From VRUE01 sp963720805 (GTDB lineage: Bacteria > Actinomycetota > Thermoleophilia > Solirubrobacterales > 70-9): a stretch of 64,000 nucleotides of DNA. The translations under genes were made by a program, and so were the position numbers. Below are positions 8,116-19,901 of the stretch, one piece after another. Numbering within the stretch: the stretch's first letter is position 1; every line of letters begins with the position of its first letter. Below the pieces are notes generated by a model, which saw nothing but the letters and a program-made list of their open reading frames with translations, was not told where the DNA came from and did not search any database. Location of the stretch: assembly GCA_963720805.1 (NCBI GenBank), contig CAVRGT010000003.1, positions 124,001 through 188,000 on the forward strand, given 5' to 3'.

Positions 8116-9084
8116 GTGACAGACAGCACGGCGCGCGGGGGCATCGACCTCGGCGGGACCAAGATCCAGACGGCGATCATCGACGCAGGCGGCGAGGTGC
8201 TGGGCGAAGCGCGTCACCCGACCCCGACCTCGGGCGGCCCAGAGGACGTCGCCGAGGCGATGGCGTCGGCGCTGCGTGAGGCCGCCGAGGCCGCCGCTGT
8301 CGAGCCGAGCGACCTGCTGGGCGTCGGCGTCGGTTCCCCGGGCGACGCCGACGGCAAGACCGGCGTCGTCAGCGGCGCCCGCAACCTGCCCGGCTGGGAG
8401 GGCAGCTTCCCGCTCGGCGAAAGCCTTTCCAAGGCGCTCGGCGCCCCGGTGCGGGTTGGAAATGACGTTCAGGTCGCAACTGAAGCCGAGTTCGAGCTCG
8501 GCGCCGGCCGCCAGTTCCAGAGCCTGATTGGCGTCTTCTGGGGCACCGGCGTCGGCGGCGGCATCGTCCTTGACGGCAAGCCCTGGCTCGGCCGCGGCGC
8601 CGCCGGGGAGATCGGCCACATGGTCGTCAAGCGCGGCGGTGCCAAGTGTCCATGCGGTCGCAAGGGCTGCATGGAGGCCTACGCCGGCCGCTCGGCGATG
8701 GAAGCCGAGGCGCGCCGTGAGCACGAGGACGGCACCAAGACCGACCTTTTCAAGCTGATGCGCAAGCACGAAAAACCGCGACTGACCAGCGGCATCTGGG
8801 AGCGAGCGCTTGACCACGGCGACGAGCTCGCCGAGAAGCTGATCGACCGTGCGATCGAGGCGCTCGGCACCGGCGTTTCCTCCGCCGTCAACCTGCTCGA
8901 TCCCGAAGCAGTGATCATCGGCGGCGGCCTCGGCGTGCGCTTCGGCGAGCGCTACATGGATCCGCTCACGGCGGAGATGGACAAGCACCTCTTCGTCAAC
9001 GAACGCCCGCCCGCGATCCGGGTCGCCTCGCTCGGCGACCTCGGCGGCGCGATCGGCGCCTCGCTGCTTATCCCACGGGTTTAG
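8116..9084 (+). CDS. ROK family sugar kinase (glucokinase-like)
   Basis: A 322-residue ROK protein, most likely a glucokinase phosphorylating an incoming hexose. The phosphate-binding GIDLGGTKIQTAIID is close to the N-terminus, and GNDVQVATEAE holds the catalytic Asp. GTGVGGGIV follows, then the ROK zinc motif CPCGRKGCMEAYAG. There is no N-terminal helix-turn-helix, which argues for kinase rather than repressor. GTG at 8116 was chosen (TTG at 8110 also possible); both sit on the stop of the preceding gene. It converges on the sugar ABC transporter genes, which fits a role in sugar use. Confidence 0.92.
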   Translation: MTDSTARGGIDLGGTKIQTAIIDAGGEVLGEARHPTPTSGGPEDVAEAMASALREAAEAAAVEPSDLLGVGVGSPGDADGKTGVVSGARNLPGWEGSFPLGESLSKALGAPVRVGNDVQVATEAEFELGAGRQFQSLIGVFWGTGVGGGIVLDGKPWLGRGAAGEIGHMVVKRGGAKCPCGRKGCMEAYAGRSAMEAEARREHEDGTKTDLFKLMRKHEKPRLTSGIWERALDHGDELAEKLIDRAIEALGTGVSSAVNLLDPEAVIIGGGLGVRFGERYMDPLTAEMDKHLFVNERPPAIRVASLGDLGGAIGASLLIPRV

Positions 9085-9092
9085 GGGCCGCC

Positions 9093-9127
9093 TGACCAAG
9101 CGGGGCGGTGCCGCAGCGCGCCGGTCA
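9093..9127. repeat. Short palindromic element with TGACC/GGTCA ends (family 4)
   Basis: Thirty-five bases running from TGACCAAGC to GCCGGTCA in the gap between the convergent ROK and permease genes. The ends match those of two longer elements at 38213-38292 and 61771-61844. This copy lacks their middle and so looks like an internal deletion. It may act as a bidirectional terminator here, though no T-run follows. Confidence 0.5.
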
Positions 9128-9135
9128 GACGGTTC

Positions 9136-10299
9136 CTAAACCCGCCCGGCAGCCTGGCGCTGGCGGCGGGCAATCGCGTCGACGATGACGGCGATCAGGA
9201 GGACGCCGCCGGTGACCATGAACTTGACCGCCGAGGAGAGGGCGAGCAGATCCATACCGTTGGAGATCGAGCCGATCACGAGGGCGCCGAGGAGTGCGGT
9301 CCAGACCGAGCCGCGGCCGCCGAAGAGGCTGGTTCCGGCGATCACCGGCCCGGCGATCGCGAGCAGCAGGAGGTCGCTACCGCCGGAGCCCTGGTTCACC
9401 GCCAACAGGCGCGAGGCGGCCATGATCCCGCCGATCGCCGCCATCGTGCTGCAGATTGCGAAGACCGCAACCCGAACGCCGTTGATCCGGATGCCCGCCC
9501 GCCGCGCCGCCTCGACGTTGCCCCCGACCGCGTAGACGTGGCGGCCGAAACGGGTGCGCTTGACCACGTACTCCATGCCGATCACGAAGGCGAGCAGGAT
9601 CAGCACCGCGAGCGGAAGGCCCCGGTCTGAGTTGAGGATCGCGATCGCGACTATCGCCACCAGGGCGAGGAGAGCGATGCGGATTGCCAGCGGCACCAGG
9701 CTCTCGCCGGTCAGCCCGGCCGCCACCCGGCGACGGTGCCCGGTCAAGACGACCGCGGCGTAGAGGCCAATCACCAGGGCGCAGACGATCCAGCCGACGG
9801 TGTCCGAGTAGAAGATGTTGGCGAGGCCGGTGATCTTGGGGTTGGTGATGTTGATCGAGCCGGTCGAGCCGAGCACCTGCAGCAGGGCACCCTGCCAGGC
9901 GAGCAATCCGGCCAGGGTGACGACGAAGGAGGGCACGCCGAAGCGGCTGAAGACCGAGCCCTGGAAGACCCCGATCGCGGTCCCGGCCAGCACCGCGGCG
10001 GCGATCGCCAGGTAGGGACTCCAGCCGTGCTGGACGTTGAGCACCGCCATGATCGCGGCGGCGAGGCCGCTGACCGCACCGACCGAGAGGTCGATCTCAC
10101 CGAGCAGGAGGACGTAGACGATCCCGACCGAGATCAGCCCCGTGGCGGTGATCTGCAACATCAGGTTGGTCAGGTTCTCGGCCGAGAGAAAGCGGTCGTT
10201 CTCGAACTGGAAGATCGCCCAGATCAGCGCCAGACCGACGACAACGCGCAGCGAGGCCAGGTCGCCCTGGACGAAGCGGCGCACGTTCTCCTTACTCAT
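9136..10299 (-). CDS. Sugar ABC transporter permease (XylH/RbsC type)
   Basis: A 387-residue integral membrane permease of the simple-sugar (BPD_transp_2) family. About ten hydrophobic segments are seen, including VVVGLALIWAIFQF near the N-terminus and the conserved LLLGEIDLSVGAVSGLAAAI loop. ATG at 10299 was chosen: MSKENVRRFV begins there and the gene then overlaps the ATPase stop by 8 bases. A longer open frame would run far into the ATPase gene. Downstream of the ATPase and binding-protein genes, it completes one importer. Xylose or a similar monosaccharide is a reasonable guess from the XylF-like binding proteins. Confidence 0.93.
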   Translation of the reverse strand: MSKENVRRFVQGDLASLRVVVGLALIWAIFQFENDRFLSAENLTNLMLQITATGLISVGIVYVLLLGEIDLSVGAVSGLAAAIMAVLNVQHGWSPYLAIAAAVLAGTAIGVFQGSVFSRFGVPSFVVTLAGLLAWQGALLQVLGSTGSINITNPKITGLANIFYSDTVGWIVCALVIGLYAAVVLTGHRRRVAAGLTGESLVPLAIRIALLALVAIVAIAILNSDRGLPLAVLILLAFVIGMEYVVKRTRFGRHVYAVGGNVEAARRAGIRINGVRVAVFAICSTMAAIGGIMAASRLLAVNQGSGGSDLLLLAIAGPVIAGTSLFGGRGSVWTALLGALVIGSISNGMDLLALSSAVKFMVTGGVLLIAVIVDAIARRQRQAAGRV

Positions 10300-11053
10300 T
10301 GCTTTCTCCCGCGCCGGTGATCGCGGCGACGACTTCGTCCTCGTCTGCCGAGCCGACCTCGAAGCTGCCGGCGACCTTGCCCAGGCGCAGGACGACGATC
10401 CGGTCGGCGACCTCAAAGACGTTGGCAAGGTTGTGGCTGATCACGACGACGCCGAGATCGCGCTCGCGCAGGCGGCCGATCAGCTCCAGAACCTGCTTGG
10501 TCTGGGGAACGCCGAGCGCCGCGGTCGGCTCGTCCAGCAGGACCACCTTCGGTTCGCCGAGCAGCGAGCGGGCCACCGCTACCTGCTGGCGCTGACCGCC
10601 CGAGAGCGTGCCGACCTCGCTGCGCAGGCTGGGAATCGTCACCGCGAGGCCGGAGAGCAGCTCGCCGGTGCGGTGCTCCATCCCCGCCTCGTTGAGCCGG
10701 CGCGAGACCGCGCCGACACCGCCCGAGACTTCCTCGTGGCCGAGGAAGACATTGGCGACCACATCGAGGTTGTCGCAGAGGGCAAGGTCCTGGTAAACGG
10801 TGGCGATCCCGAGCGCGGTCGCGTCCTGGGGTCGCGAGATCGTCACCACCTTGCCGGCGAAGCGGATCTCGCCGGCATCGGGATCGTGGATCCCGGCGAT
10901 CGTCTTGACCAGGGTCGACTTGCCGGCGCCGTTGTCGCCGACCAAGCCGATCACCTCGCCCGGCTCGACCGCGAAGTCGACCCGGTCCAGAGCCTGGACC
11001 GGGCCGAACTTCTTGCTCACACCGTCAATCTCGAGCAGAGCGGTCGAGGTCAT
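10292..11053 (-). CDS. Sugar ABC transporter ATP-binding protein
   Basis: A 253-residue ATPase with Walker A GDNGAGKST (39-47), Q-loop near VYQDLALC, signature LSGGQRQQVAVARSL, Walker B VVLLDEP and switch His in VVISHNLANVF. RbsA/XylG-type ATPases usually carry two ABC cassettes (about 500 residues). This is a single-cassette form like FrcA, so two copies would pair with the permease. It lies 12 bases after the binding-protein gene and overlaps the permease start. Confidence 0.94.
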   Translation of the reverse strand: MTSTALLEIDGVSKKFGPVQALDRVDFAVEPGEVIGLVGDNGAGKSTLVKTIAGIHDPDAGEIRFAGKVVTISRPQDATALGIATVYQDLALCDNLDVVANVFLGHEEVSGGVGAVSRRLNEAGMEHRTGELLSGLAVTIPSLRSEVGTLSGGQRQQVAVARSLLGEPKVVLLDEPTAALGVPQTKQVLELIGRLRERDLGVVVISHNLANVFEVADRIVVLRLGKVAGSFEVGSADEDEVVAAITGAGESNE

Positions 11054-11065
11054 CGCGTCGCCTGG

Positions 11066-12157
11066 CTAGGAGATGCCCTGTTCTTCACATGCCTTGGCGT
11101 ATGAACCGGTGCAGAGTTCGCCGGGCTTGATGAATTCGTCCGCGATCACCGTCTGTTTGATGTTGTCTTTGGTCACCGCGACCGGTTCGAGCAGGATCGA
11201 AGGTGTCTTGCCCGCTTCGTTGTCGAGTTCATCGGTGATTTTGCCCTGCGGAACTTCCTTGCCTTCGGCCAGGTCAACGGCAATTTCGGCGCTGATCGAG
11301 GCCTGCGGCTTGATCGCCTTGTAGACGGTCATGTACTGCTGGCCGACGAGGATCCGCTGCACGCCGGCAACCGTCGCGTCCTGACCTGTCGTGGGTCGTT
11401 CTTCGGGGTCGATCCCGGCTGACTTCATCGCGGCGATCGCGCCGCCGCCGGTGTCGTCGTTGGCGGCGTAGACGCCGGCGAAGCCGTTCTTGCCAAGCGC
11501 CGTGATTGCCTGTTGCATCTCGTTCTGGGCGTTGGTGGCCGACCATTCCGGCGTGTCGTATTCCTTGGCGATGTCAACGCCGGCGGAGGCGAATCCCTTG
11601 TTGGACCCCTCCTTGAAGAGCGCCGCGTTGCTGTCGGCGGGATCGCCGTTGATCTTCACGATCGGGCCGTTGGGATGGCCGTCTTGCTTGAGCTTCTTGG
11701 CGAGCGATTCAGCCTGCAATTCACCCACTCTCACGTTGTCGAAGGAGACGTAGACGGCCACTTCGGCACCGAGGACCAGGCGGTCATAGCTGAGCACCGG
11801 GACGCCCTGGGCGTCGGCCTTCTTGACGCTGGCAGCTGCCGAGGCCGCATCGACCGGGTCGAGCACCAGTACGTCGGCGCCCTGGGTCAGGGCCGCTTCG
11901 ACCTGACTCTGCTGCTTGGAGGCATCCTCGGTCGCGTTGCTGTAGAGGACTTCGCATTCTTCGCAGATCGCTTCGACCTTTTCTTCGAAGTAGGGGCGAT
12001 CGGCGGACTCATAGCGTGGAGTCTGGTTCTCGGGAAGCAAGAGGGCGATCTTCGGACCTCCGCCTCCGCTGCTACCTCCACAACCGATACCGACCGAGAC
12101 GACCGCGAACAGTGCAACAAAGGCGATCGAGAAACGCTTCAGCGCTGATAGGGACAT
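11066..12157 (-). CDS. Sugar ABC transporter substrate-binding lipoprotein (XylF-like)
   Basis: A 363-residue periplasmic-binding-protein-like lipoprotein (Peripla_BP_4/XylF type). The signal peptide ends in a lipobox with Cys at residue 26 (SVGIGC) and a glycine/serine linker. The body has KIALLLPENQTPRYE, DVLVLDPVDA, GVPVLSYDRL, AANDDTGGGA and TGQDATVAGVQRILVGQQ, which align with xylose/ribose binders. It is the first gene of the importer operon, followed by the ATPase and permease. A second paralogue precedes it. Substrate not provable from sequence. Confidence 0.92.
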   Translation of the reverse strand: MSLSALKRFSIAFVALFAVVSVGIGCGGSSGGGGPKIALLLPENQTPRYESADRPYFEEKVEAICEECEVLYSNATEDASKQQSQVEAALTQGADVLVLDPVDAASAAASVKKADAQGVPVLSYDRLVLGAEVAVYVSFDNVRVGELQAESLAKKLKQDGHPNGPIVKINGDPADSNAALFKEGSNKGFASAGVDIAKEYDTPEWSATNAQNEMQQAITALGKNGFAGVYAANDDTGGGAIAAMKSAGIDPEERPTTGQDATVAGVQRILVGQQYMTVYKAIKPQASISAEIAVDLAEGKEVPQGKITDELDNEAGKTPSILLEPVAVTKDNIKQTVIADEFIKPGELCTGSYAKACEEQGIS

Positions 12158-12250
12158 GAGCTCTCCTTTCCGCCCCTGCCCTTACCCGCATACCGCAATT
12201 ACAACTCCACCGTAGCGCCCGATGAGCTCCTACGCGTGAACGAAGTGGCT

Positions 12251-13336
12251 CTACCCGGGCGTGATGCCCGCTTCACGACAATACTTGGCATAGCCCCCAG
12301 CGCATAGCTGTGCCGGATCGACGAAGCCGTTGTCGATGACCGTCGACTTCATGTTGTCCTTCGTGACGGCAACCGGCTGCAAAAGGATCGCGGGGACGTC
12401 CCTAAGCCCGTTCGCCGGTTCATCGGTGATCTTGGACGGCGGCACTTCGTTTCCCTCGGCCAATTCGGTTGCAATCTCCGCCGCCGCTGCGACCTCTTCT
12501 CTGTTCGCTTCATAGGTGGTTAGGTACTGCTGCCCGCTGAGGACCCGCCGGAGGGCGGGTATCGTTGCCCCAGATCCGGTCGTGAACCTGCGAGCGGGGT
12601 CGATTCCAGCCGAGCTCATTGCCTTGATGACTCCACTCGCCGCTTTGTCGTCGGCAGCGAACACGCCGGCGAAACCGTTCCGACCCACTGCGGCGATCGC
12701 CCGGCGCATTTCGTGTTCGGAAAGGGCGACTGACGCTTCCGGCGGGAAATCGGGCATGTTGTACACGGCGACGGCCTTCACCCCACTGGGATTGAGTGCC
12801 AGGGTTGCGCCGAGATTCATCGGGCCGCTGGTACCGGTGGTGACAATCACGATCGGGCCATGAAGCTTGCCGGATTCCTTTAGCTTCTCCGTCAAGGCTG
12901 CCATTTGGACCTTCCCGATGGCTTCGCTATCGGCGTCGACGTAGTAATCGACTCGGGCGTTGAGGATCAGGCGGTCATAAGAGATCACCGGCACGCCGCG
13001 CGGTTTCGCCTTGTGGAGGATGGCCCCCGCCGCCTGGACGTCGACTGGGTCGACAACGAGCACGTCGGCACCCCTGGCAAGGGCATGTTCGGCCTGTTCC
13101 AGCTGCCGCGCCGCATCCCCCCCGGCGTTCATGTAGCGGACCGTGCAGCCGCTACAAAGATCGGCCACCTTACGTTCGAATTCCGGACGGTCGTGGACCC
13201 GATATCGGGCCACCTGTTCGTCGGGAAGAAGAAGGGCGATCGTGCCGCCTTCCCCTTCGCCGCCTCCGCAGCCTGCCGCTATGCACGCGAGTGCAATCAG
13301 GATGATCGAAATCAACCAAGTTTTTCCCCGCGGCAT
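12251..13336 (-). CDS. Second XylF-like sugar-binding lipoprotein, without its own transporter
   Basis: A 361-residue paralogue of the next gene downstream; the two share the whole architecture (KADLCSGC versus KVEAICEEC, VLVVDPVDVQA, GVPVISYDRL, TKDN near the end) but differ throughout. ATG at 13336 gives a proper lipoprotein signal (MPRGKTWLISIILIALACIA, lipid Cys at 23) and has GGAAAGGA upstream; an in-frame start 8 codons earlier is less likely. It has no ATPase or permease of its own, so it may feed the shared importer or act as a sensor. A 93-base gap separates the two genes. Confidence 0.88.
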   Translation of the reverse strand: MPRGKTWLISIILIALACIAAGCGGGEGEGGTIALLLPDEQVARYRVHDRPEFERKVADLCSGCTVRYMNAGGDAARQLEQAEHALARGADVLVVDPVDVQAAGAILHKAKPRGVPVISYDRLILNARVDYYVDADSEAIGKVQMAALTEKLKESGKLHGPIVIVTTGTSGPMNLGATLALNPSGVKAVAVYNMPDFPPEASVALSEHEMRRAIAAVGRNGFAGVFAADDKAASGVIKAMSSAGIDPARRFTTGSGATIPALRRVLSGQQYLTTYEANREEVAAAAEIATELAEGNEVPPSKITDEPANGLRDVPAILLQPVAVTKDNMKSTVIDNGFVDPAQLCAGGYAKYCREAGITPG

Positions 13337-13403
13337 CGCTAGTCCTTTCCCAGCACTCAAATTTCACCCAGTACTAGATTACAGAGCGAGGAAGAGACGC
13401 GCT

Positions 13404-16283
<2,880 letters not shown>

Positions 16284-16381
16284 GAGGACCGATTCTACGC
16301 AAACGAACAGATGTTCCCCCAGATCCCCGCAACCTCCGAGTTCCCCAAACGTCAGAGCCAACCCAGGGGGGAGAACTCCCG

Positions 16382-16428
16382 CTGACTTCCTCCTTATTCG
16401 CGGTATGCGCCAAGAACCACGAAGTCAC
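16382..16428. repeat. CTGACTTC palindrome, left copy (family 5)
   Basis: An imperfect inverted repeat with TGACTTC at one end and GAAGTCA at the other, a TTCGCG-type inner stem and a short loop. The ATG of the following gene (16405) lies inside it. Related copies are at 17325-17371, directly after that gene, and at 58196-58239. Confidence 0.7.
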
Positions 16429-17328
16429 CGTCGGATTGCGGAGGTGGCGGGTAGGCAATACGGGGTCATCTCGGCTGAGCAGATGGTCGCAGTCGGCCTT
16501 TCGAGCGACCAGATCTCTCGCGAAGTCTCGATTGGCCGCCTACACCGCGTGCATCGAGGCGTGTACGCGGTGGGTCACAGCGCGCTGTCTCGGCACGGAG
16601 AGTGCCTTGCCGCAGTGCTCAGTTGCGGTCGCGGAGCGCTTCTCAGCCACCGCTCTGCCGCTTGGCTCTGGGGACTCACGACGAGATGGCGGCCCGTGGT
16701 AGCGGTCACCGCCACCAGCCCGGTTGAAACTCGACCCGCGATCGAGGTGCACAGCGCAAGCGCGCTCCAGGGAGAGGACTGCGCCACCTTCGAACGAATT
16801 CCGGTGACTGCCATCCCACGAACGCTCCTCGACTTCGCAGCAATCGATCCAAGGTTTCTCGGCGCTGCGATCGAGCGGGCCTATCGGCGTGACTTGCTCG
16901 ATTTGGCCGCGATCGATTGTCTGTTGATCCGCAGCCGGGGATTCCGCGGTGTTGCCCGACTGCGAGAGGCAGTGGAGATCTACCGCATCGGGGCCTTCAC
17001 CCGCTCGCGCCTCGAGCGTCGCTTCCTCGCCATGGTTCGCCGCGCCGGACTTCGGCAGCCGTCGATGAATCTTTTCGTCGCCGGATTCGAGCTGGATGCC
17101 TACTGGCCGAACGAGCGCTTCGCCGTCGAACTCGACACCTACGACCACCACGGAGACCCGGTGGCCTTCGAGGCCGATCGCCTGCGCCAGGAAGACCTCA
17201 AGTTGGCAGGCATCGAGATAGTCCGCCTCACCGGCGCGAGGATGGACCGCGAACCCGATGCGATCGTCATCCGCCTCCGCCGCCTACTCGTGCAGCGCAG
17301 GCAACAACTCGGGCTCTCTCCCGACTGA
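16405..17328 (+). CDS. AbiEi-like winged helix plus DUF559-type (PD-(D/E)xK-like) protein
   Basis: A 307-residue protein. The N-terminal part (about 10-60: VAGRQYGVISAEQM, LHRVHRGVYAVGH) is the AbiEi-type winged helix seen in type IV antitoxins. The C-terminal part has the DUF559 pattern, FELDAYWP then FAVELDTYDHHGD and a following DRLRQEDLKLAGIEIVRLTG. This resembles very-short-patch-repair-like nucleases with a D...ExD core. No AbiEii toxin gene is adjacent. ATG at 16405 lies inside a palindrome and the TGA stop at 17326 lies inside its sister copy, so the gene is bracketed by the repeat. A paralogue is at 29818-30705. Biological role unknown. Confidence 0.82.
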   Translation: MRQEPRSHRRIAEVAGRQYGVISAEQMVAVGLSSDQISREVSIGRLHRVHRGVYAVGHSALSRHGECLAAVLSCGRGALLSHRSAAWLWGLTTRWRPVVAVTATSPVETRPAIEVHSASALQGEDCATFERIPVTAIPRTLLDFAAIDPRFLGAAIERAYRRDLLDLAAIDCLLIRSRGFRGVARLREAVEIYRIGAFTRSRLERRFLAMVRRAGLRQPSMNLFVAGFELDAYWPNERFAVELDTYDHHGDPVAFEADRLRQEDLKLAGIEIVRLTGARMDREPDAIVIRLRRLLVQRRQQLGLSPD

Positions 17329-17371
17329 CTTCCTGGTTATTCGCGCATACCGCGAAGAACCAGGAAGTCAG
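17325..17371. repeat. CTGACTTC palindrome, right copy (family 5)
   Basis: Best of the three copies: CTGACTTCCTGGTT (17325-17338) pairs with AACCAGGAAGTCAG (17358-17371), and inside it TTCGCG pairs with CGCGAA around a five-base loop. The TGA in the left arm is the stop codon of the preceding gene. It could also act as a terminator hairpin, although no T-run follows. Confidence 0.8.
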
Positions 17372-17478
17372 CGTCGAGGGGAAGGGGGCCACGCGGTTGG
17401 GGTTAAGGGTTCTTGCGTATTGCGGCGGGCGGGACTAGCGTCGGGGGCAGGCGGGGTCAGCTACGAAGGAGGAAAGAG

Positions 17479-17856
17479 ATGTCGAATGTCGATGCCGCCC
17501 GAGCCAGCTACGACGCGTTTGGTCGCGGCGACCTGGAAGCACTGAAGGAGATGCTGTCGGAGGACAGCACCTGGCTGACTTCCGATGAGTTGCCGCTCGG
17601 CGGCGAAACCCAGGGTCGCGACGAGATCCTCGGCAACTTCGCCCAGATCCCCAACTACTGGTCTTCGTTCAGCGTCGATCCGGAGGAGTTCATCGACGCC
17701 GGCGATTGGGTGGTGGTGAGGGGAACGCAGCGAGCCGGCAATGACGGCGGCAGCTTCGAGGCGCCGTTCGCCCACCTGATGAAGTTCGCCGACGGCAAGC
17801 TGGTGCGCGGCGAGTTCTACTCAGACAGCGCCAAGGCAGCGAAGGTCCTGGCCTGA
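17479..17856 (+). CDS. SnoaL-like (NTF2-fold) protein
   Basis: A 125-residue single-domain protein. The pattern YDAFGRGDLEALKEMLSED, then TWLTSDELPLGGETQGRDEIL and HLMKFADGKLVRGEFYSDSA, is typical of SnoaL/NTF2-like polyketide cyclase or ketosteroid-isomerase-fold proteins, which bind small hydrophobic molecules or are structural. Start ATG 17479 is fixed by GGAGG 7 bases upstream. It stands alone between the DUF559-type gene and convergent uvrB. Substrate unknown. Confidence 0.85.
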   Translation: MSNVDAARASYDAFGRGDLEALKEMLSEDSTWLTSDELPLGGETQGRDEILGNFAQIPNYWSSFSVDPEEFIDAGDWVVVRGTQRAGNDGGSFEAPFAHLMKFADGKLVRGEFYSDSAKAAKVLA

Positions 17857-17874
17857 GGTCCCGGCGGGGGTCGC

Positions 17875-19872
17875 TCAGGCCCCCGCCCGCATCCCGTCGA
17901 GGTCGCGGCGCAGCTCCTTGAGCTCGTCGCGGAGCCGCCCCGCCTCCTCGAAGCGCAGGTCGTCGGCGGCGGCCAACATCTCCTCCTCGAGGGTGACGAT
18001 CGTGCGCTCCAGCTCGTCCGGATCGGCGAACTCGCCGGCAGGCTTGCCACGGCGCTTGCGCGGCGCCCGGTCCTCCATCGCCAGGAACTCGCTCATCTCG
18101 GAGATGCCCTTGCGCACGGTTGCGGGGGTGATCCCGTGCTCCTCGTTGTAGGCGAGTTGAATCGCCCGGCGGCGGTCGGTCTCGCGCATCGCCGCCCGCA
18201 TCGCGTCGGTCTCCCTGTCGGCGTACATCAGCACCCGCCCGTTGACGTTTCGCGCCGCCCGGCCAATCGTCTGCACCAGGCTGGTCTCACCGCGCAGGAA
18301 GCCCTCCTTGTCGGCGTCGAGGATCGCCACCAGGGAGACCTCGGGCAGGTCGAGCCCCTCGCGCAGCAGGTTGACCCCGACCAGCACGTCGTACTCGCCG
18401 AGCCGCAGGTCGCGAATGATCTGGATCCGTTCCAGGGTGTCGATCTCGGAGTGCAGGTAGCGGACCTTGATCCCGTACTCGAGCAGGTAGTTGGTCAGGT
18501 CCTCGGCCATCTTCTTGGTCAGGGTGGTGACCAGGACGCGGTCGCCGGCCTCGGCGATCCCCTTGATCTCGTTCATCAGGTCGTCGATCTGGTTGCGGGT
18601 CGGGCGCACGTCGATCTCGGGATCGATGATCCCGGTCGGACGGACGATCTGCTCGACCGTACGGGTCGATTCGGTGCGCTCGAAGGGCCCGGGAGTCGCC
18701 GAGACCATGACCAGTTGCGGCACCCGTTCGAGGAACTCGTCGAACTTCAGTGGCCGATTGTCGATCGCCGAGGGCAGGCGGAAGCCGTAGTCGATCAGGG
18801 TCTGCTTGCGCGAGCGATCCCCCTCGTACATGCCGCCGATCTGCGGCACCGTCTGGTGGGACTCGTCGACGAAGACGACGAAGTCGTCGGGGAAGTAGTC
18901 GATCAGCGTGTGCGGCGGGCTTCCCTCCGGGCGCCCATCGAGGATCCGCGAGTAGTTCTCGATCCCCGATGTGAAGCCGATCTCCTTCAGCATCTCGATG
19001 TCGTAGGCGGTGCGCTGGCGCAGCCGGTGCGCCTCCAGCTGCTTGCCCTCGGCCTCGAGCTCGGCCGTGCGCGTGTTCAGTTCGTTGCGGATTTCCTCGA
19101 CCGCGCGCTCCAGCGTCTCGTCGCGGGTCACGTAATGGGAGGCCGGCCAGACCGAGACGTGGTCGATCGTGTCGAGGATCTCGCCGGTCAGCGGGTCGAA
19201 GTGCTGGATGCCCTCGATCTCATCGCCAAACAGCGCGATCCGGTAGGCCGACTCGGCGTAGGAAGGCATGATCTCCAGCACCTCGCCGCGCACACGGAAG
19301 GCGCCGCGGCCGAGCACCGAGTCGTTGCGCTGGTACTGCATCTTGACCAGCTTGCGCAGCACCTCGTCGCGATCGATCTGATCGCCGACTTTGAAGAGCT
19401 GCATTTTTTCGTTGTAGACCTGGGGCGAGCCGATCCCGTAGATACAGGAAACCGAGGCGACGATGATCACGTCGCGGCGGGCGAAGAGGGACGCGGTGGC
19501 GGCGTGGCGCAGGCGATCGATCTCGTCATTGATCGAGGAATCCTTCTCGATGTAGAGGTCCTGGGCCGGGACATAGGCCTCGGGCTGGTAGTAGTCGTAG
19601 TAGGAGACGAAGTACTCGACCGAGTTCTCGGGGAAGAACTCGCGGAACTCGTTGCAGAGCTGCGCCGCCAGCGTCTTGTTATGGGCGATCACCAACGAGG
19701 GCCGCTGCACCGCCGCGATCGTCGCCGCCATCGTGAACGTCTTACCGGTGCCTGTGGCGCCCAAAAGGGTCTGAAAACGGTCGCCTGCCGCCAGGCCCTC
19801 GGCCAGGCCCGCGATTGCCTTGGGCTGGTCGGCGGTCGGCGTGTAGGCCGGATTGAGCTCGAACTCGGGCAT
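17875..19872 (-). CDS. uvrB: Excinuclease ABC subunit B
   Basis: UvrB verifies damage handed over by UvrA and recruits UvrC. The 665-residue protein has Walker A GATGTGKT at 38-45, the strand-separating beta-hairpin region YYDYYQPEAYVP, the DESH helicase box, and motif VI QTIGRAARN. The C-terminal UVR domain, which contacts UvrC, reads EEMLAAADDLRFEEAGRLRD. Length is normal. A very long hairpin (19902-19971) sits just upstream of the start, between uvrB and a divergent DoxX-like gene. Confidence 0.97.
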   Translation of the reverse strand: MPEFELNPAYTPTADQPKAIAGLAEGLAAGDRFQTLLGATGTGKTFTMAATIAAVQRPSLVIAHNKTLAAQLCNEFREFFPENSVEYFVSYYDYYQPEAYVPAQDLYIEKDSSINDEIDRLRHAATASLFARRDVIIVASVSCIYGIGSPQVYNEKMQLFKVGDQIDRDEVLRKLVKMQYQRNDSVLGRGAFRVRGEVLEIMPSYAESAYRIALFGDEIEGIQHFDPLTGEILDTIDHVSVWPASHYVTRDETLERAVEEIRNELNTRTAELEAEGKQLEAHRLRQRTAYDIEMLKEIGFTSGIENYSRILDGRPEGSPPHTLIDYFPDDFVVFVDESHQTVPQIGGMYEGDRSRKQTLIDYGFRLPSAIDNRPLKFDEFLERVPQLVMVSATPGPFERTESTRTVEQIVRPTGIIDPEIDVRPTRNQIDDLMNEIKGIAEAGDRVLVTTLTKKMAEDLTNYLLEYGIKVRYLHSEIDTLERIQIIRDLRLGEYDVLVGVNLLREGLDLPEVSLVAILDADKEGFLRGETSLVQTIGRAARNVNGRVLMYADRETDAMRAAMRETDRRRAIQLAYNEEHGITPATVRKGISEMSEFLAMEDRAPRKRRGKPAGEFADPDELERTIVTLEEEMLAAADDLRFEEAGRLRDELKELRRDLDGMRAGA

Positions 19873-19901
19873 GGGGGCTCACGATAGGGCCTGTGCCGGG
19901 T

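Noticed and set aside
16405..17328. A full type IV toxin-antitoxin pair
   Set aside because: The winged helix resembles AbiEi, but no AbiEii-type nucleotidyltransferase gene is adjacent here or at the second copy (29818-30705).
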